From Sphaerochaeta pleomorpha str. Grapes (lineage in GTDB: Bacteria > Spirochaetota > Spirochaetia > Sphaerochaetales > Sphaerochaetaceae), in assembly GCF_000236685.1 (NCBI RefSeq), contig NC_016633.1:2666001-2730000 (forward strand): 64,000 nucleotides of DNA, written 5' to 3'. A model generated the notes under the pieces. That model saw only the letters and a list, made by a program, of their open reading frames with translations. It had not been told where the DNA came from and made no database searches. The position numbers and the translations under genes were made by a program. Each line of letters opens with the position of its first letter. Position 1 is the stretch's first letter. Shown here in pieces: positions 26,222 through 34,397 of the stretch.

Positions 26222-27847
26222 GGGGTGCGGACAAAAAGTTGGACTTTTCTATGATGCTAATCCAAGACTCCTGCGATACTCAAGGGGGCTCCTCGCTCCC
26301 AAAGACATTTTGATTCGTTTCTCGTTGTACCAATAGATGTAATCATCAAGCAGTGCACAAAACTCTTCGATTGATTCCCCAAACCATGAGCGGGAATGGA
26401 ACATCTCATTCTTCAATCGGCCGAAAAAGCCCTCGCATGCCGAATTGTCGGGTGAGCAGCCTTTCTTCGACATCGACCGAACCAACCCGGCACGATTCAT
26501 TCTCTCAATCCAGCCGGGCCAACGGTAATGACTCCCCCGATCGGTATGGACCAATGGGTGCTCTCCAGCTTTCAGTGTGCCCACAGCCTCATCCAGCATC
26601 GAGTTCACCATCTCAGCATTGGGGCTCGTGCCACGGGTCCAGGAGGTGACGTAGCCATCAAAACAATCAACCATTGGAGAAAGATATACTTTGCCGGCGG
26701 GAATGCTGAATTCCGTGATGTCGCTCAGCCATTTCTCATTGGGGTTCTCGGCATGGAAGTCACGCTTGATGATGTTCTCGACCTCAGGGCTGAGCTCACC
26801 CTTGTATGAGCTGTACCTCTTCCTCTTCACGGAAGGAACGACAAGGTTTTCCTCATGCATGAGACGAAGAATCACCTTCTCTGAAATGGTGCTTCCATTG
26901 GATGTCATGACTGCATGCAGCCGGCGATAGCCGTAACACTGCCGATTCTCAGAGAACACATTCCTCAGGTCTTTCCTGACAAGCTCATACTTATCTTTCT
27001 TCATGGCTTGGATTTGGTAGAAGTAACTGCTTTTCGCCATATGCAGGGAGGGCAGCAGCTGACTTATGGTGTACCTGCCTGTAAGGGCATCGATAATCAT
27101 GGCTTTCTCCCTGTTGGAGAGTGTATCGATACCGATGCCCTCATCTTTTTTTAGTATTTCCGCCGCCTTCTCAAGTATTTCCTTCTCCATCTGGAGCTTC
27201 TGTACCTGTTCCTGCAGTCTGTCCCGTTCATCTTTCAGCTCGTCGCATTCAGCCCTCAGCTGAATCTCCTGTTCTGATGAAGCCTTCTCGGATTCTTTCT
27301 GGGATTTTTTTCTCATCTCGGGGTTGCTTACCTCCCCAAGCAATTGACGTTTCCACTGATAGACCGCGCTACGGGTTACCCCAATCTCTTCTTGGAGCTG
27401 TTTTGCAGTTTTTTCTCCTGATGCCACGGATACGACAGCGTCCATCTTTTGCTTGTCCGTGTATTCTACAACAGACTTACCCCTTTTCAAAGGATGGCAG
27501 TCAGAGGGAAGGTCCTCATGGACCCATTCCCCAAGAAGCGGGCGGCAAGGATACCCAAGAGCCCTAACCGTACGAGCAAGGCTTCTACCATGTTCCAGAT
27601 AGTATTGCACGGCTGCAGCTCTTTGCTCCGATGTATATCCCAATCGATTCTTTTTGTGCAGATCTCCTTTCTCAAGATACTCCCGGTGCCATGCCTTGAG
27701 CATCTTGGTATCTGGATACCCTAGCTCCCTTACAACGGCACAAGCACTCTTATCAAACTTTATGTAAAGTTCAACGGCTTTCTTCCTCTCTTCATATGAA
27801 TACATTCCCTTCTCCTTAAAGAGTCCAAGAAAATGTCTTCACCTCCA
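26222..27847 (-). mobile_element. IS3-family element, copy 2 (inverted)
   Basis: 1626 bp, same sequence as copy 1 in the opposite direction, flanked by a perfect 3-bp target duplication ACG (26219-26221 and 27848-27850). It sits in the right IS21 end at exactly the position that copy 1 occupies in the left end. Confidence 0.88.
26249..27805 (-). CDS. IS3-family transposase, single fused reading frame (copy 2)
   Basis: The encoded 518-residue protein is the same, residue for residue, as that at 22144-23700; the antisense frames also agree, so the DNA is identical or nearly so. DDE residues, coiled coil and the A7 run at the OrfA/OrfB junction are all present. The identity shows that one copy derives from the other very recently or that the two are kept alike by gene conversion. 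Confidence 0.93.
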   Translation of the reverse strand: MYSYEERKKAVELYIKFDKSACAVVRELGYPDTKMLKAWHREYLEKGDLHKKNRLGYTSEQRAAAVQYYLEHGRSLARTVRALGYPCRPLLGEWVHEDLPSDCHPLKRGKSVVEYTDKQKMDAVVSVASGEKTAKQLQEEIGVTRSAVYQWKRQLLGEVSNPEMRKKSQKESEKASSEQEIQLRAECDELKDERDRLQEQVQKLQMEKEILEKAAEILKKDEGIGIDTLSNREKAMIIDALTGRYTISQLLPSLHMAKSSYFYQIQAMKKDKYELVRKDLRNVFSENRQCYGYRRLHAVMTSNGSTISEKVILRLMHEENLVVPSVKRKRYSSYKGELSPEVENIIKRDFHAENPNEKWLSDITEFSIPAGKVYLSPMVDCFDGYVTSWTRGTSPNAEMVNSMLDEAVGTLKAGEHPLVHTDRGSHYRWPGWIERMNRAGLVRSMSKKGCSPDNSACEGFFGRLKNEMFHSRSWFGESIEEFCALLDDYIYWYNEKRIKMSLGARSPLEYRRSLGLAS

Positions 27848-27850
27848 ACG

Positions 27851-27875
27851 GGGGAGTTCTAGAATATCAAAAGCA
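27851..27875 (-). repeat. IS21 right terminal inverted repeat (outer 25 bp)
   Basis: Counterpart of 22074-22098. It ends with AAAAGCA, followed by the target duplicate ACCCTGG at 27876-27882. Confidence 0.8.
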
Positions 27876-27882
27876 ACCCTGG

Positions 27883-27961
27883 AAAGAGGGCGACGACAGG
27901 CGAGATGACAACCAAGCAGAAGAAGCTTTATGAAGCCTTCGGTTTCCCAATGCCTTCCTAG
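27883..27961 (+). pseudogene. IS1634-like transposase tail, right part
   Basis: After the second ACCCTGG the frame continues KRATTGEMTTKQKKLYEAFG and ends FPMPS at the TAG of 27959-27961. Joining it to 21961-22073 gives one continuous end of an IS1634-type protein. No N-terminal part is present in the window. Confidence 0.6.
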
Positions 27962-28241
27962 ATATAAAAAGGAGGGACTTCAGGCTATAAGACCTCAGTG
28001 AATGTCAGGGAAGTTTTTCATTTCGAGAAAATTATCATACTGCGCACATGCCTATGTTGGTCGGCGGATCTCTAGGTGAGGGAAATAATCGATGGATTCA
28101 AGGAAGGTCATGCTGTTTAATCATAATTCAAAGTCCCTCACCTCAAGGGTCTTCCCGAGACCGCATCAAATAACAATATTTTCGTATGCTTGGTCGGGAA
28201 TTATATCAACTATAAATAAAGGGTCAATTCGGCAGTGTATA
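27962..28241. other. Short gene-free stretch before the island
   Basis: No frame or repeat was recognised. The composition shifts from G+C-rich IS sequence to AT-rich island sequence near 28200. Confidence 0.4.
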
Positions 28242-28766
28242 TTATCTCAAAGATAATGACCGGTTTAGTTTAAGAGTACGACACATGGAATTAAAATGTA
28301 ATATTTGATGATTTATATTAGTTGCGGTATTAATAAACTCTCCAATACTAATATTATAAGCTTTGCAGTAGTTTTCAAGCGTTGAAAGAGTAGGAAGATT
28401 ACAATAACGATTGCTTTCTCGAAAACTTATTGAGCTAATTTGAAAACCAGTAATTTGTGCTAATTGATTCTCTGATAATTCTTTTTTAAATCTATAATAC
28501 CTTAGCGTATCAGAAATATCTTCAGGATAAATTGTATGATTTCCAATTGCCCCTTGAAAAGTGTCTCCAGCATATCTAAGGAATATTGCGGTATCGGTTG
28601 CTGTTAAATCTGAAATTTTGAGGATTGTTTTCAAACAAGGATTCCATTCGTCATTTTTTAGGATTATTTCTATCCACCTTTTGTTTACTTCAAGTTGTTT
28701 TGCAAGAACAGAAATAGAAATTTGCTTTTCATTGATAATAAAATCAAGTGCTTTTCGATAGTTCAT
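28242..28766 (-). CDS. XRE-like regulator with two helix-turn-helix domains
   Basis: 174 residues. A first HTH spans about 6-55 (ISISVLAKQLEVNKRWIEII) and a second, clearer Cro/CI-type HTH about 85-145 (ELSENQLAQITGFQISSISF then PTLSTLENYCKAYNISIGEF). The ATG at 28766 is chosen for the GGAG six bases upstream. It points away from the six-gene operon across a 576-bp AT-rich gap and is the natural candidate for its regulator. Composition is as AT-rich as the operon. Confidence 0.78.
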   Translation of the reverse strand: MNYRKALDFIINEKQISISVLAKQLEVNKRWIEIILKNDEWNPCLKTILKISDLTATDTAIFLRYAGDTFQGAIGNHTIYPEDISDTLRYYRFKKELSENQLAQITGFQISSISFRESNRYCNLPTLSTLENYCKAYNISIGEFINTATNINHQILHFNSMCRTLKLNRSLSLR

Positions 28767-29342
28767 AGACATCTCCAAAATTGTTTATTTTAAGAGATGC
28801 AAAAGTCATCAAGTTGCTTCAATTCTAAGATTTTGCAATTTATACGCGGAGTCGCGATACTATACAGAACTGATGCTTAATTGGAAGCCTTGCTTTTCTA
28901 CAAAAGCAACCTCAAAACTAAAAATAATCTGCAGTAGGCTTTTTTTATCAAGCCCGACAGGAGAAGATAACCCACCGATTTCATCGGTTCCACTGGACTG
29001 AGCCATCGGTCAATATTCCCTTGAGAGAAGTCCAAAGGGTCGGGTTTTAAACTCATTTCGACTCTTGGTCCAAAAGTAACGATAATCTTATTAATAATAT
29101 ATTATTCTTGAAAAACTGTATAATTAATAGCGTAAAAGCTTGTGGGAATATGATTTCATAGAGATAGGTAATAGCAAAATTTCACTTTTTCCAGAGATGA
29201 ATTTTAGAAGTTAGGTTTTGTTTATGATTTTATTTATCAATATTTTTATAGTTTGCTGCAATAATTCGCTAATGCAAATAAAATCCTAGCCATTGGTGAT
29301 AAAATTGTGATATATTACTTAAATAAGGGAATATATTGATTT
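28767..29342. promoter_or_regulatory. AT-rich divergent intergenic region of the island
   Basis: 576 bp between the XRE gene and the radical SAM gene. It contains a perfect 6-bp stem ACCGAT/ATCGGT (28975-28989, loop TTC), a further CATCGGT at 29005-29011 and many AT tracts. These could be operators for the XRE protein, but no promoter could be assigned with confidence and a small RNA is not excluded. No protein-coding frame is visible. Confidence 0.4.
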
Positions 29343-30494
29343 ATGCGAATTGGAATTGTTGACGCAGACCTTGTTGGAAGGAAAAAACACAGGTTTCCAA
29401 ACCTTGCCTGCGAGAAGATATCAGCTTATTGGAAAGAAAAGGGCGCTGAGGTTTCCTTATTATTGAACTATAACGATGTGAATGAATTTGAAGAAGTGTT
29501 TATATCAAAGGTTTTCACTGATACAATTGTTCCTGATAGTATATGTGATTCTCAGGTAGTGCATATTGGGGGGACAGGATTCTATTTTGATAGAGCACCG
29601 AACCTTCCTGAGGAGATTGAGCATCATATGCCTGATTATCATTTATATGATGATTGGATTAACAATGAAATTAACAATGTAAAGTTGGAATATGAGCAAC
29701 TTGGTAAAAGTCTAAGCATGTCATCGTACATGCAACAGTTTAAAGAATATCAAGGTTATGCAATAGGGTTTCTTACCAGAGGATGTTTTAGAAAATGCAA
29801 GTTTTGTGTTAATCAGAAGTATGACCATGTATTTGCTCATAGCCCTTTGTCTGAATTTTATTCAGGAGAGGAAAAGAAAATCTGTCTTCTTGACGACAAT
29901 TTTTTAGGATGTCCTAGTTGGCGGCCAATGCTTGAAGAACTAACGGACACTGGAAAACCTTTTAAGTTTAAGCAGGGTCTTGATGAAAGACTACTTACCG
30001 AAGAAAAATGTAAATTACTCTTTTCTGCAAACTACGACGGTGACTATACATTTGCTTTTGATAACATTGCAGACTATGAATTAATCCATTCAAAGTTACA
30101 ACTAATCAGAAAATACGCCAGAGAGAAAGAAAGTATAAAATTTTATGTTCTAGTTGGTTTTGAGAGTACCGATGGTCAAGATATAGAAAATGCGTTCAAA
30201 CGCATTTCTTTGTTAATGAAGTATAAATGTTTGCCTTACATAATGCGCTACCAAGATAAAAATTATTCTCCTTGGAAACAATCAAGGTTTAGAGGAATGT
30301 ATATTGCTATTGCTAGATGGGCAAACCAGCCAAGTATTATAAAAAAAATGAGTTTCCGGCAGTTTTGTGACGCAAATCAAGCTTTGTGTAAAACACCTGG
30401 AAAAGTTTGCGCTACCATGATGTCAATGATTGAGTTTGAGAAGGAATATCCAGCAATAGCAAAACAGTATTTCAATCAACGTTTTGAAGACTAG
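29343..30494 (+). CDS. Radical SAM protein, first gene of the six-gene island operon
   Basis: 383 residues. An N-terminal Rossmann-like domain (MRIGIVDADL, then VFISKVFT and HIGGTGFYFD) resembles the start of B12-binding radical SAM proteins, but no B12 histidine motif is seen. The radical SAM core has the cluster cysteines C148, C152 and C155 in TRGCFRKCKFCVNQ, followed by LLDDNFLG near 182, a common strand motif of this superfamily. It would bind [4Fe-4S] and S-adenosylmethionine. It is unlike viperin, QueE or methylthiotransferases in its cysteine context. Eleven bases separate it from the first ParB-like gene. Substrate unknown; nucleic acid is plausible from the neighbours. Confidence 0.82.
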   Translation: MRIGIVDADLVGRKKHRFPNLACEKISAYWKEKGAEVSLLLNYNDVNEFEEVFISKVFTDTIVPDSICDSQVVHIGGTGFYFDRAPNLPEEIEHHMPDYHLYDDWINNEINNVKLEYEQLGKSLSMSSYMQQFKEYQGYAIGFLTRGCFRKCKFCVNQKYDHVFAHSPLSEFYSGEEKKICLLDDNFLGCPSWRPMLEELTDTGKPFKFKQGLDERLLTEEKCKLLFSANYDGDYTFAFDNIADYELIHSKLQLIRKYAREKESIKFYVLVGFESTDGQDIENAFKRISLLMKYKCLPYIMRYQDKNYSPWKQSRFRGMYIAIARWANQPSIIKKMSFRQFCDANQALCKTPGKVCATMMSMIEFEKEYPAIAKQYFNQRFED

Positions 30495-30505
30495 AGGAAT
30501 AGAAA

Positions 30506-31501
30506 ATGGCTAAATCAAATTACATGGAACTTAGTATCAATGAAGTAGAGTTGGATATTACAAACCCACGTATCAAGATGTATTTGGAAAACTATTCTGA
30601 GATTACTTCAGAAGGGATTGCACTAGCTTTAAATGGTGCTGCGAGTGATGGGGCTTTTCTGGCTCTTCGCGAGTCAATTAGAGCAAACGGAGGAGTCATC
30701 AATCCCATCCTTGTGAATCATAACGAAGATGATAAATATATTGTTATAGAAGGAAACACAAGGCTTCAGATTTATAAGGATTTTCTTGTCACTAACCCAA
30801 GTGGGCCATGGAGAACTATTCGCGCTATTGTTTATGAAAACATGACCGAGGAAGAAATACACTCAATCCGATTACAAACTCATCTAGTGGGGCCGAGAGA
30901 TTGGGATCCATATTCAAAAGCTAAGTATTTGGATTATCTTATGAATGATAAGCGTTTGCCTCTCAATGCAATAATTTCCTATTGTGGGGGGAAAAAGACA
31001 GAAATTCTCAAGTTGGTTGCTGCATATCAAGATATGCAACGATATTATGTAACAAAAACAAAGGAGCTGGAATTTGACCTTGATTACAAAGACTTTTCAA
31101 AATTTTCTGAACTTCAAAACAAAGGAATAATAGATGCTTTAAGGCTAAATAACTTTACAAAGATAGATTTTTCAACCTGGGTCTTAAATAGAAATATTGA
31201 TACTGCTCAAAATGTAAGACTGCTCCCAACTATCCTTAAGGATAAAGATGCTAAAGCTGAGTTTTTACGAACAAATATCTCTGAGGCGTATAAAAGAGTA
31301 AATCTTCCGATTACAGCGATTGACCTTTCAAGTATTGATTATTTTAGTCTCTGTCAAGCTTTGACTGCAAAATTGGATAAGATTTGTTACAAGGAAGCAA
31401 AATATCTTCAATCAGATAAAGGAGAAGAAAAACGTGCTGCACTTTTGCTATTGAGTCAAAGTATTGAATTTATCCTTGATGAGGGATCAGAGGAAGAATA
31501 A
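30506..31501 (+). CDS. ParB/sulfiredoxin-fold protein A of the island operon
   Basis: 331 residues. The ParB N-terminal fold is shown by NPR (20-22), NGGVINPILV (61-70) and EGNTRL (82-87), which correspond to ParB boxes I and II. HLVGPRDWDPY follows at 126-136 and then a helical region. This is not a chromosome-partition ParB; it lacks the C-terminal dimer domain order and is longer in the middle. ParB-like folds can bind CTP/ATP or cut DNA, and related folds appear in defence systems that sense modified DNA. It is a clear paralogue of the protein at 33390-34397. Its stop overlaps the start of the nuclease gene by one base. Confidence 0.8.
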   Translation: MAKSNYMELSINEVELDITNPRIKMYLENYSEITSEGIALALNGAASDGAFLALRESIRANGGVINPILVNHNEDDKYIVIEGNTRLQIYKDFLVTNPSGPWRTIRAIVYENMTEEEIHSIRLQTHLVGPRDWDPYSKAKYLDYLMNDKRLPLNAIISYCGGKKTEILKLVAAYQDMQRYYVTKTKELEFDLDYKDFSKFSELQNKGIIDALRLNNFTKIDFSTWVLNRNIDTAQNVRLLPTILKDKDAKAEFLRTNISEAYKRVNLPITAIDLSSIDYFSLCQALTAKLDKICYKEAKYLQSDKGEEKRAALLLLSQSIEFILDEGSEEE

Positions 31502-31914
31502 TGGCTGAATCTTCAGAACATATGAAGTATGTTGATATATTATTTTCCTTTGTGGAAACCCTGATTCCAAAAGAAATGGGTTCGTTAATATTAGTGGATA
31601 AACCAAGTTGCAGAGAAAAGCCACCACGTACATCCGGAAATTTTACTCCAGACATAATCTATAAGAATCAAGAAGTACTGATTATTGGCGAAGCAAAAAC
31701 AGAAGATGATGTAGAGAGGCGACACAGTCTATCCCAATACGAGAATTACTATTTAGATGCCATAAATTTTGAAGGGAAATCGATTGTTATTCTTTCAGTT
31801 CCATGGTTTATGAAGAATACTATTAAAAATGTTATGCGTCGAATTAAGCAAAGGTATATAAGAAAAATTCCTGTTTTTGTTATTACCGAGCTTGGTGGAG
31901 CGGAAGAAATATGA
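31501..31914 (+). CDS. Small PD-(D/E)XK nuclease-like protein
   Basis: 137 residues. The active-site pattern of PD-(D/E)XK nucleases is visible: Pro-Asp at 50-51 (NFTPDIIY), then VLIIGEAKT with Glu64 and Lys66, followed by a helix with a Gln-Tyr pair at 79-80. The size fits the minimal catalytic core. It overlaps the SNF2 gene by four bases (ATGA), so the two are translationally coupled and probably work as a nuclease-translocase pair. The target cannot be told. Confidence 0.72.
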   Translation: MAESSEHMKYVDILFSFVETLIPKEMGSLILVDKPSCREKPPRTSGNFTPDIIYKNQEVLIIGEAKTEDDVERRHSLSQYENYYLDAINFEGKSIVILSVPWFMKNTIKNVMRRIKQRYIRKIPVFVITELGGAEEI

Positions 31915-33389
31915 GTAATATTAATTTTTCCCATTCGATCAACTTTGAAACCAAAAGAAAGGCTTTTCCTTACCAAAAAGAAGCATTTGATGCAATAAAA
32001 GACTTAGATTATTCTGCAATATTTCACGAGCAGGGACTAGGGAAAACCAAGATAGCAATTGATTTGATACTGTATTGGCTAGAAAAGCGTTCAATCGATA
32101 CAGTTCTTATTGTAACAAAAAAACAACTTGTGTCTAATTGGCAAAAAGAATTCCATAGTCATACTTTTATTTCTGCAAAAGTCTTGGATTCTGATAAAAG
32201 AAATAATTATTTTATTTTGAATAGTACTGCAAGGGTAGTTTTGACAAACTTCGAGACTATTTCTTCTGAAAAGGAACGGCTTCGTCTTTATCTAAAAACA
32301 AGGAGTGTCGCTTTGGTTATTGATGAATCTACAAAAATTAAGAATCCAGATTCAAAGCTAACTAAAGATTTTTTTGCGTTATCAAATCTTTTCACGATCA
32401 GAACTATTATGACAGGAACCCCTGTCGCAAATAGACCATACGATATATGGTCTCAGATTTTCTTTCTGGATTCAGGAAAAAGCTTAGGTAACAATTTTCC
32501 AGAATTTAAACAACATACTAATCTAAGAAACGATTTCATTGAGAATATTGAGAAACGAGAAGAATTTGAACAGTGTGTTTCTGAAATCTATTCGAAAATC
32601 TCATCGTTTACTGTTCGTGAAACAAAGAGTAGTGGAATAATTCAATTACCTAAAAAGATATATCATGATATCTACTGCAATTTTGAACCTACTCAATTGC
32701 ATATGTATAAGGAAATTCAGAATGAACTTTCTATTCTGGTTCAAAAAGAAAACGAGACGTTGCTAGATGACAATGAAGCGTCTCTTAAAAGACTAATACG
32801 ACTTCTTCAAGTATCATCAAATCCTAGGTTGATAGATGATTATTATGGTTATGATTCTGCTAAAGAAGTTGAACTTAAAAAGATTCTTGGAGAAATATTA
32901 AATCGGTCAGAAAAAGCAATAGTGTGGAGTTGTTATATAGAGAATATAAATTACTTTTGGCAATTTTTTAATGAATATCAACCTGCCAGGATTCATGGAA
33001 AATTGTCTATCGAAGACAGAAACAAGTCTGTAGAAAGATTTTTAGAAGACCCAAAATGTAAGATTTTATTTGCTACGCCACAATCAGCGAAAGAAGGACT
33101 AACATTAACTGTAGCTAACAATGTAATATTTTATGATCGAGGGTTTAATTTGGATGATTATCTTCAAGCTCAAGACCGTATTCATCGCATTTCACAAGTT
33201 AAAGACTGCAACATTTACAATCTAATGGTAAGAAACAGTATTGATGAATGGGTTTCTGTTTTATTACAGGCCAAACAGAATGCGGCGTTTTTGGCTCAAG
33301 GTGATTATCAATTAGTAAAATATTGTGAGGCTATGGATTATTCTTATGGGGATTTAATCAAAGAAATATTAAGCCAGGAGGTGGAGTAA
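31911..33389 (+). CDS. SNF2-family DNA translocase/helicase of the island operon
   Basis: 492 residues, the compact SNF2 form found in phages and defence loci. Motif I is EQGLGKTKIA (40-49), motif II VIDESTKIKN (136-145, DEST in place of DEAH), motif III TGTPVANRP (168-176) and motif VI QAQDRIHRISQ (about 418-428). It should move along double-stranded DNA using ATP. There is no fused nuclease or methyltransferase; the nuclease is the separate upstream protein. The next gene starts immediately after its stop with no gap. Confidence 0.92.
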   Translation: MSNINFSHSINFETKRKAFPYQKEAFDAIKDLDYSAIFHEQGLGKTKIAIDLILYWLEKRSIDTVLIVTKKQLVSNWQKEFHSHTFISAKVLDSDKRNNYFILNSTARVVLTNFETISSEKERLRLYLKTRSVALVIDESTKIKNPDSKLTKDFFALSNLFTIRTIMTGTPVANRPYDIWSQIFFLDSGKSLGNNFPEFKQHTNLRNDFIENIEKREEFEQCVSEIYSKISSFTVRETKSSGIIQLPKKIYHDIYCNFEPTQLHMYKEIQNELSILVQKENETLLDDNEASLKRLIRLLQVSSNPRLIDDYYGYDSAKEVELKKILGEILNRSEKAIVWSCYIENINYFWQFFNEYQPARIHGKLSIEDRNKSVERFLEDPKCKILFATPQSAKEGLTLTVANNVIFYDRGFNLDDYLQAQDRIHRISQVKDCNIYNLMVRNSIDEWVSVLLQAKQNAAFLAQGDYQLVKYCEAMDYSYGDLIKEILSQEVE

Positions 33390-34397
33390 ATGGATATTGA
33401 TGATTTTTTATTGGGGAAAATGATGATTGGGAAAAGAGAATATGAAGTAAAAAACTGTGACCTTAGGCAATCTGACCTAGCTTTCTATGTTGATAACCCA
33501 AGAGTATATAGTTCTCTCCGAAATATTGATGATTCTGTGCCTACTCAAGAAGAAATAGAAAAACATATGTGTGATATGGAGAGTGTGAAACAATTGCGTT
33601 TGTCGATTAAAGAAAACGGAGGACTAATTGACCCACTTATAGTACGGGAGAGAGACTTTGTCGTATTGGAAGGAAATAGTCGTCTAGCTGCTTATCGCCT
33701 TCTATGCAAGACAGACCCAGTGAAGTGGGGAAAAGTAAAATGTACAGTTCTTCCCGCTGATATTGATGAAGCTGCAATCTTTACTTTGCTTGGACAATAC
33801 CACATTGTTGGTAGAAAAGATTGGAGTCCCTATGAACAAGCAGGATATTTATATAGGAGAAAAAAAAATACAAAGATTCCTATCTCAGATATTGCGAGAG
33901 AATTGGGTATTGCAGAATCACAAGCAAAGAACTATATTCGAGTTTTTGAATATATGATTACTATAGATGACCTTGTGCAATCAAGATGGAGCTATTACGA
34001 AGAACTTTTAAAGAACAAAAGTATTCAAAAAGCAATAGATATTAATCCAACTTATGAAAAAGTTATTGTGGCTCAGATTAAGACTGGGCAAATTGAAGCT
34101 GCTGCTGATATAAGAAAAATAGGAAAGATAGCGTCATTAAAGACTAAAAAAGGAAAAAAAATTTTTCAGGAGGTAGCTAATGGTGATAAAGATGTATATT
34201 TAGCTTACTCTGAACTACAAAACGCTGGAAGTTTCGATAAAGTATTTGAAAAGGTCACATCTTTTAGGAATTATATCATTGAACCGTCGTTGAAGCAGAG
34301 TATTGTTTCTAGTGCAAAGAAGGATGACATTGTGTTTTGCATCAAAAAAATTATTAGTCGACTTAAAGATGTACAGAAAGAGATAGAAAATGAGTAA
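33390..34397 (+). CDS. ParB/sulfiredoxin-fold protein B of the island operon
   Basis: 335 residues. NPR (36-38), ENGGLIDPLIV (75-85), EGNSRL (94-99) and HIVGRKDWSPY (138-148) match the order and spacing in the protein at 30506-31501, so the two are paralogues kept in one operon. Here a helix-turn-helix follows (IPISDIARELGIAESQAKNY, about 164-183), as in true ParB, which suggests specific DNA binding. The start is flush with the SNF2 stop. The end overlaps the last gene by eight bases. Confidence 0.8.
   Translation: MDIDDFLLGKMMIGKREYEVKNCDLRQSDLAFYVDNPRVYSSLRNIDDSVPTQEEIEKHMCDMESVKQLRLSIKENGGLIDPLIVRERDFVVLEGNSRLAAYRLLCKTDPVKWGKVKCTVLPADIDEAAIFTLLGQYHIVGRKDWSPYEQAGYLYRRKKNTKIPISDIARELGIAESQAKNYIRVFEYMITIDDLVQSRWSYYEELLKNKSIQKAIDINPTYEKVIVAQIKTGQIEAAADIRKIGKIASLKTKKGKKIFQEVANGDKDVYLAYSELQNAGSFDKVFEKVTSFRNYIIEPSLKQSIVSSAKKDDIVFCIKKIISRLKDVQKEIENE

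Larger units (their letters stand above)
22074..27875 (-). mobile_element. IS21-family element carrying two IS3-family insertions
   Basis: The outer ends are inverted repeats with TG...CA tips: TGCTTTTAATC at 22074 and, in reverse complement, TGCTTTTGATA at 27875. Both continue with TAGAA and TCCCC, and inside the IS3 copies both have AGGAATTCCCCAGTTTGATC. Direct repeats ACCCTGG flank the unit, so it inserted as one element into the IS1634-like tail. Without the IS3 copies it would be about 2.55 kb with istA and istB intact, the usual IS21 size. IS21 elements commonly have multiple terminal repeats, as here. Confidence 0.85.

Noticed and set aside
22102-27847. The two inverted IS3 copies with istAB between them looked like a composite transposon carrying IS21 as cargo.
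   Set aside because: The IS21 terminal repeats and the ACCCTGG duplication lie outside both IS3 copies, so IS21 is the outer element and IS3 the later guests.
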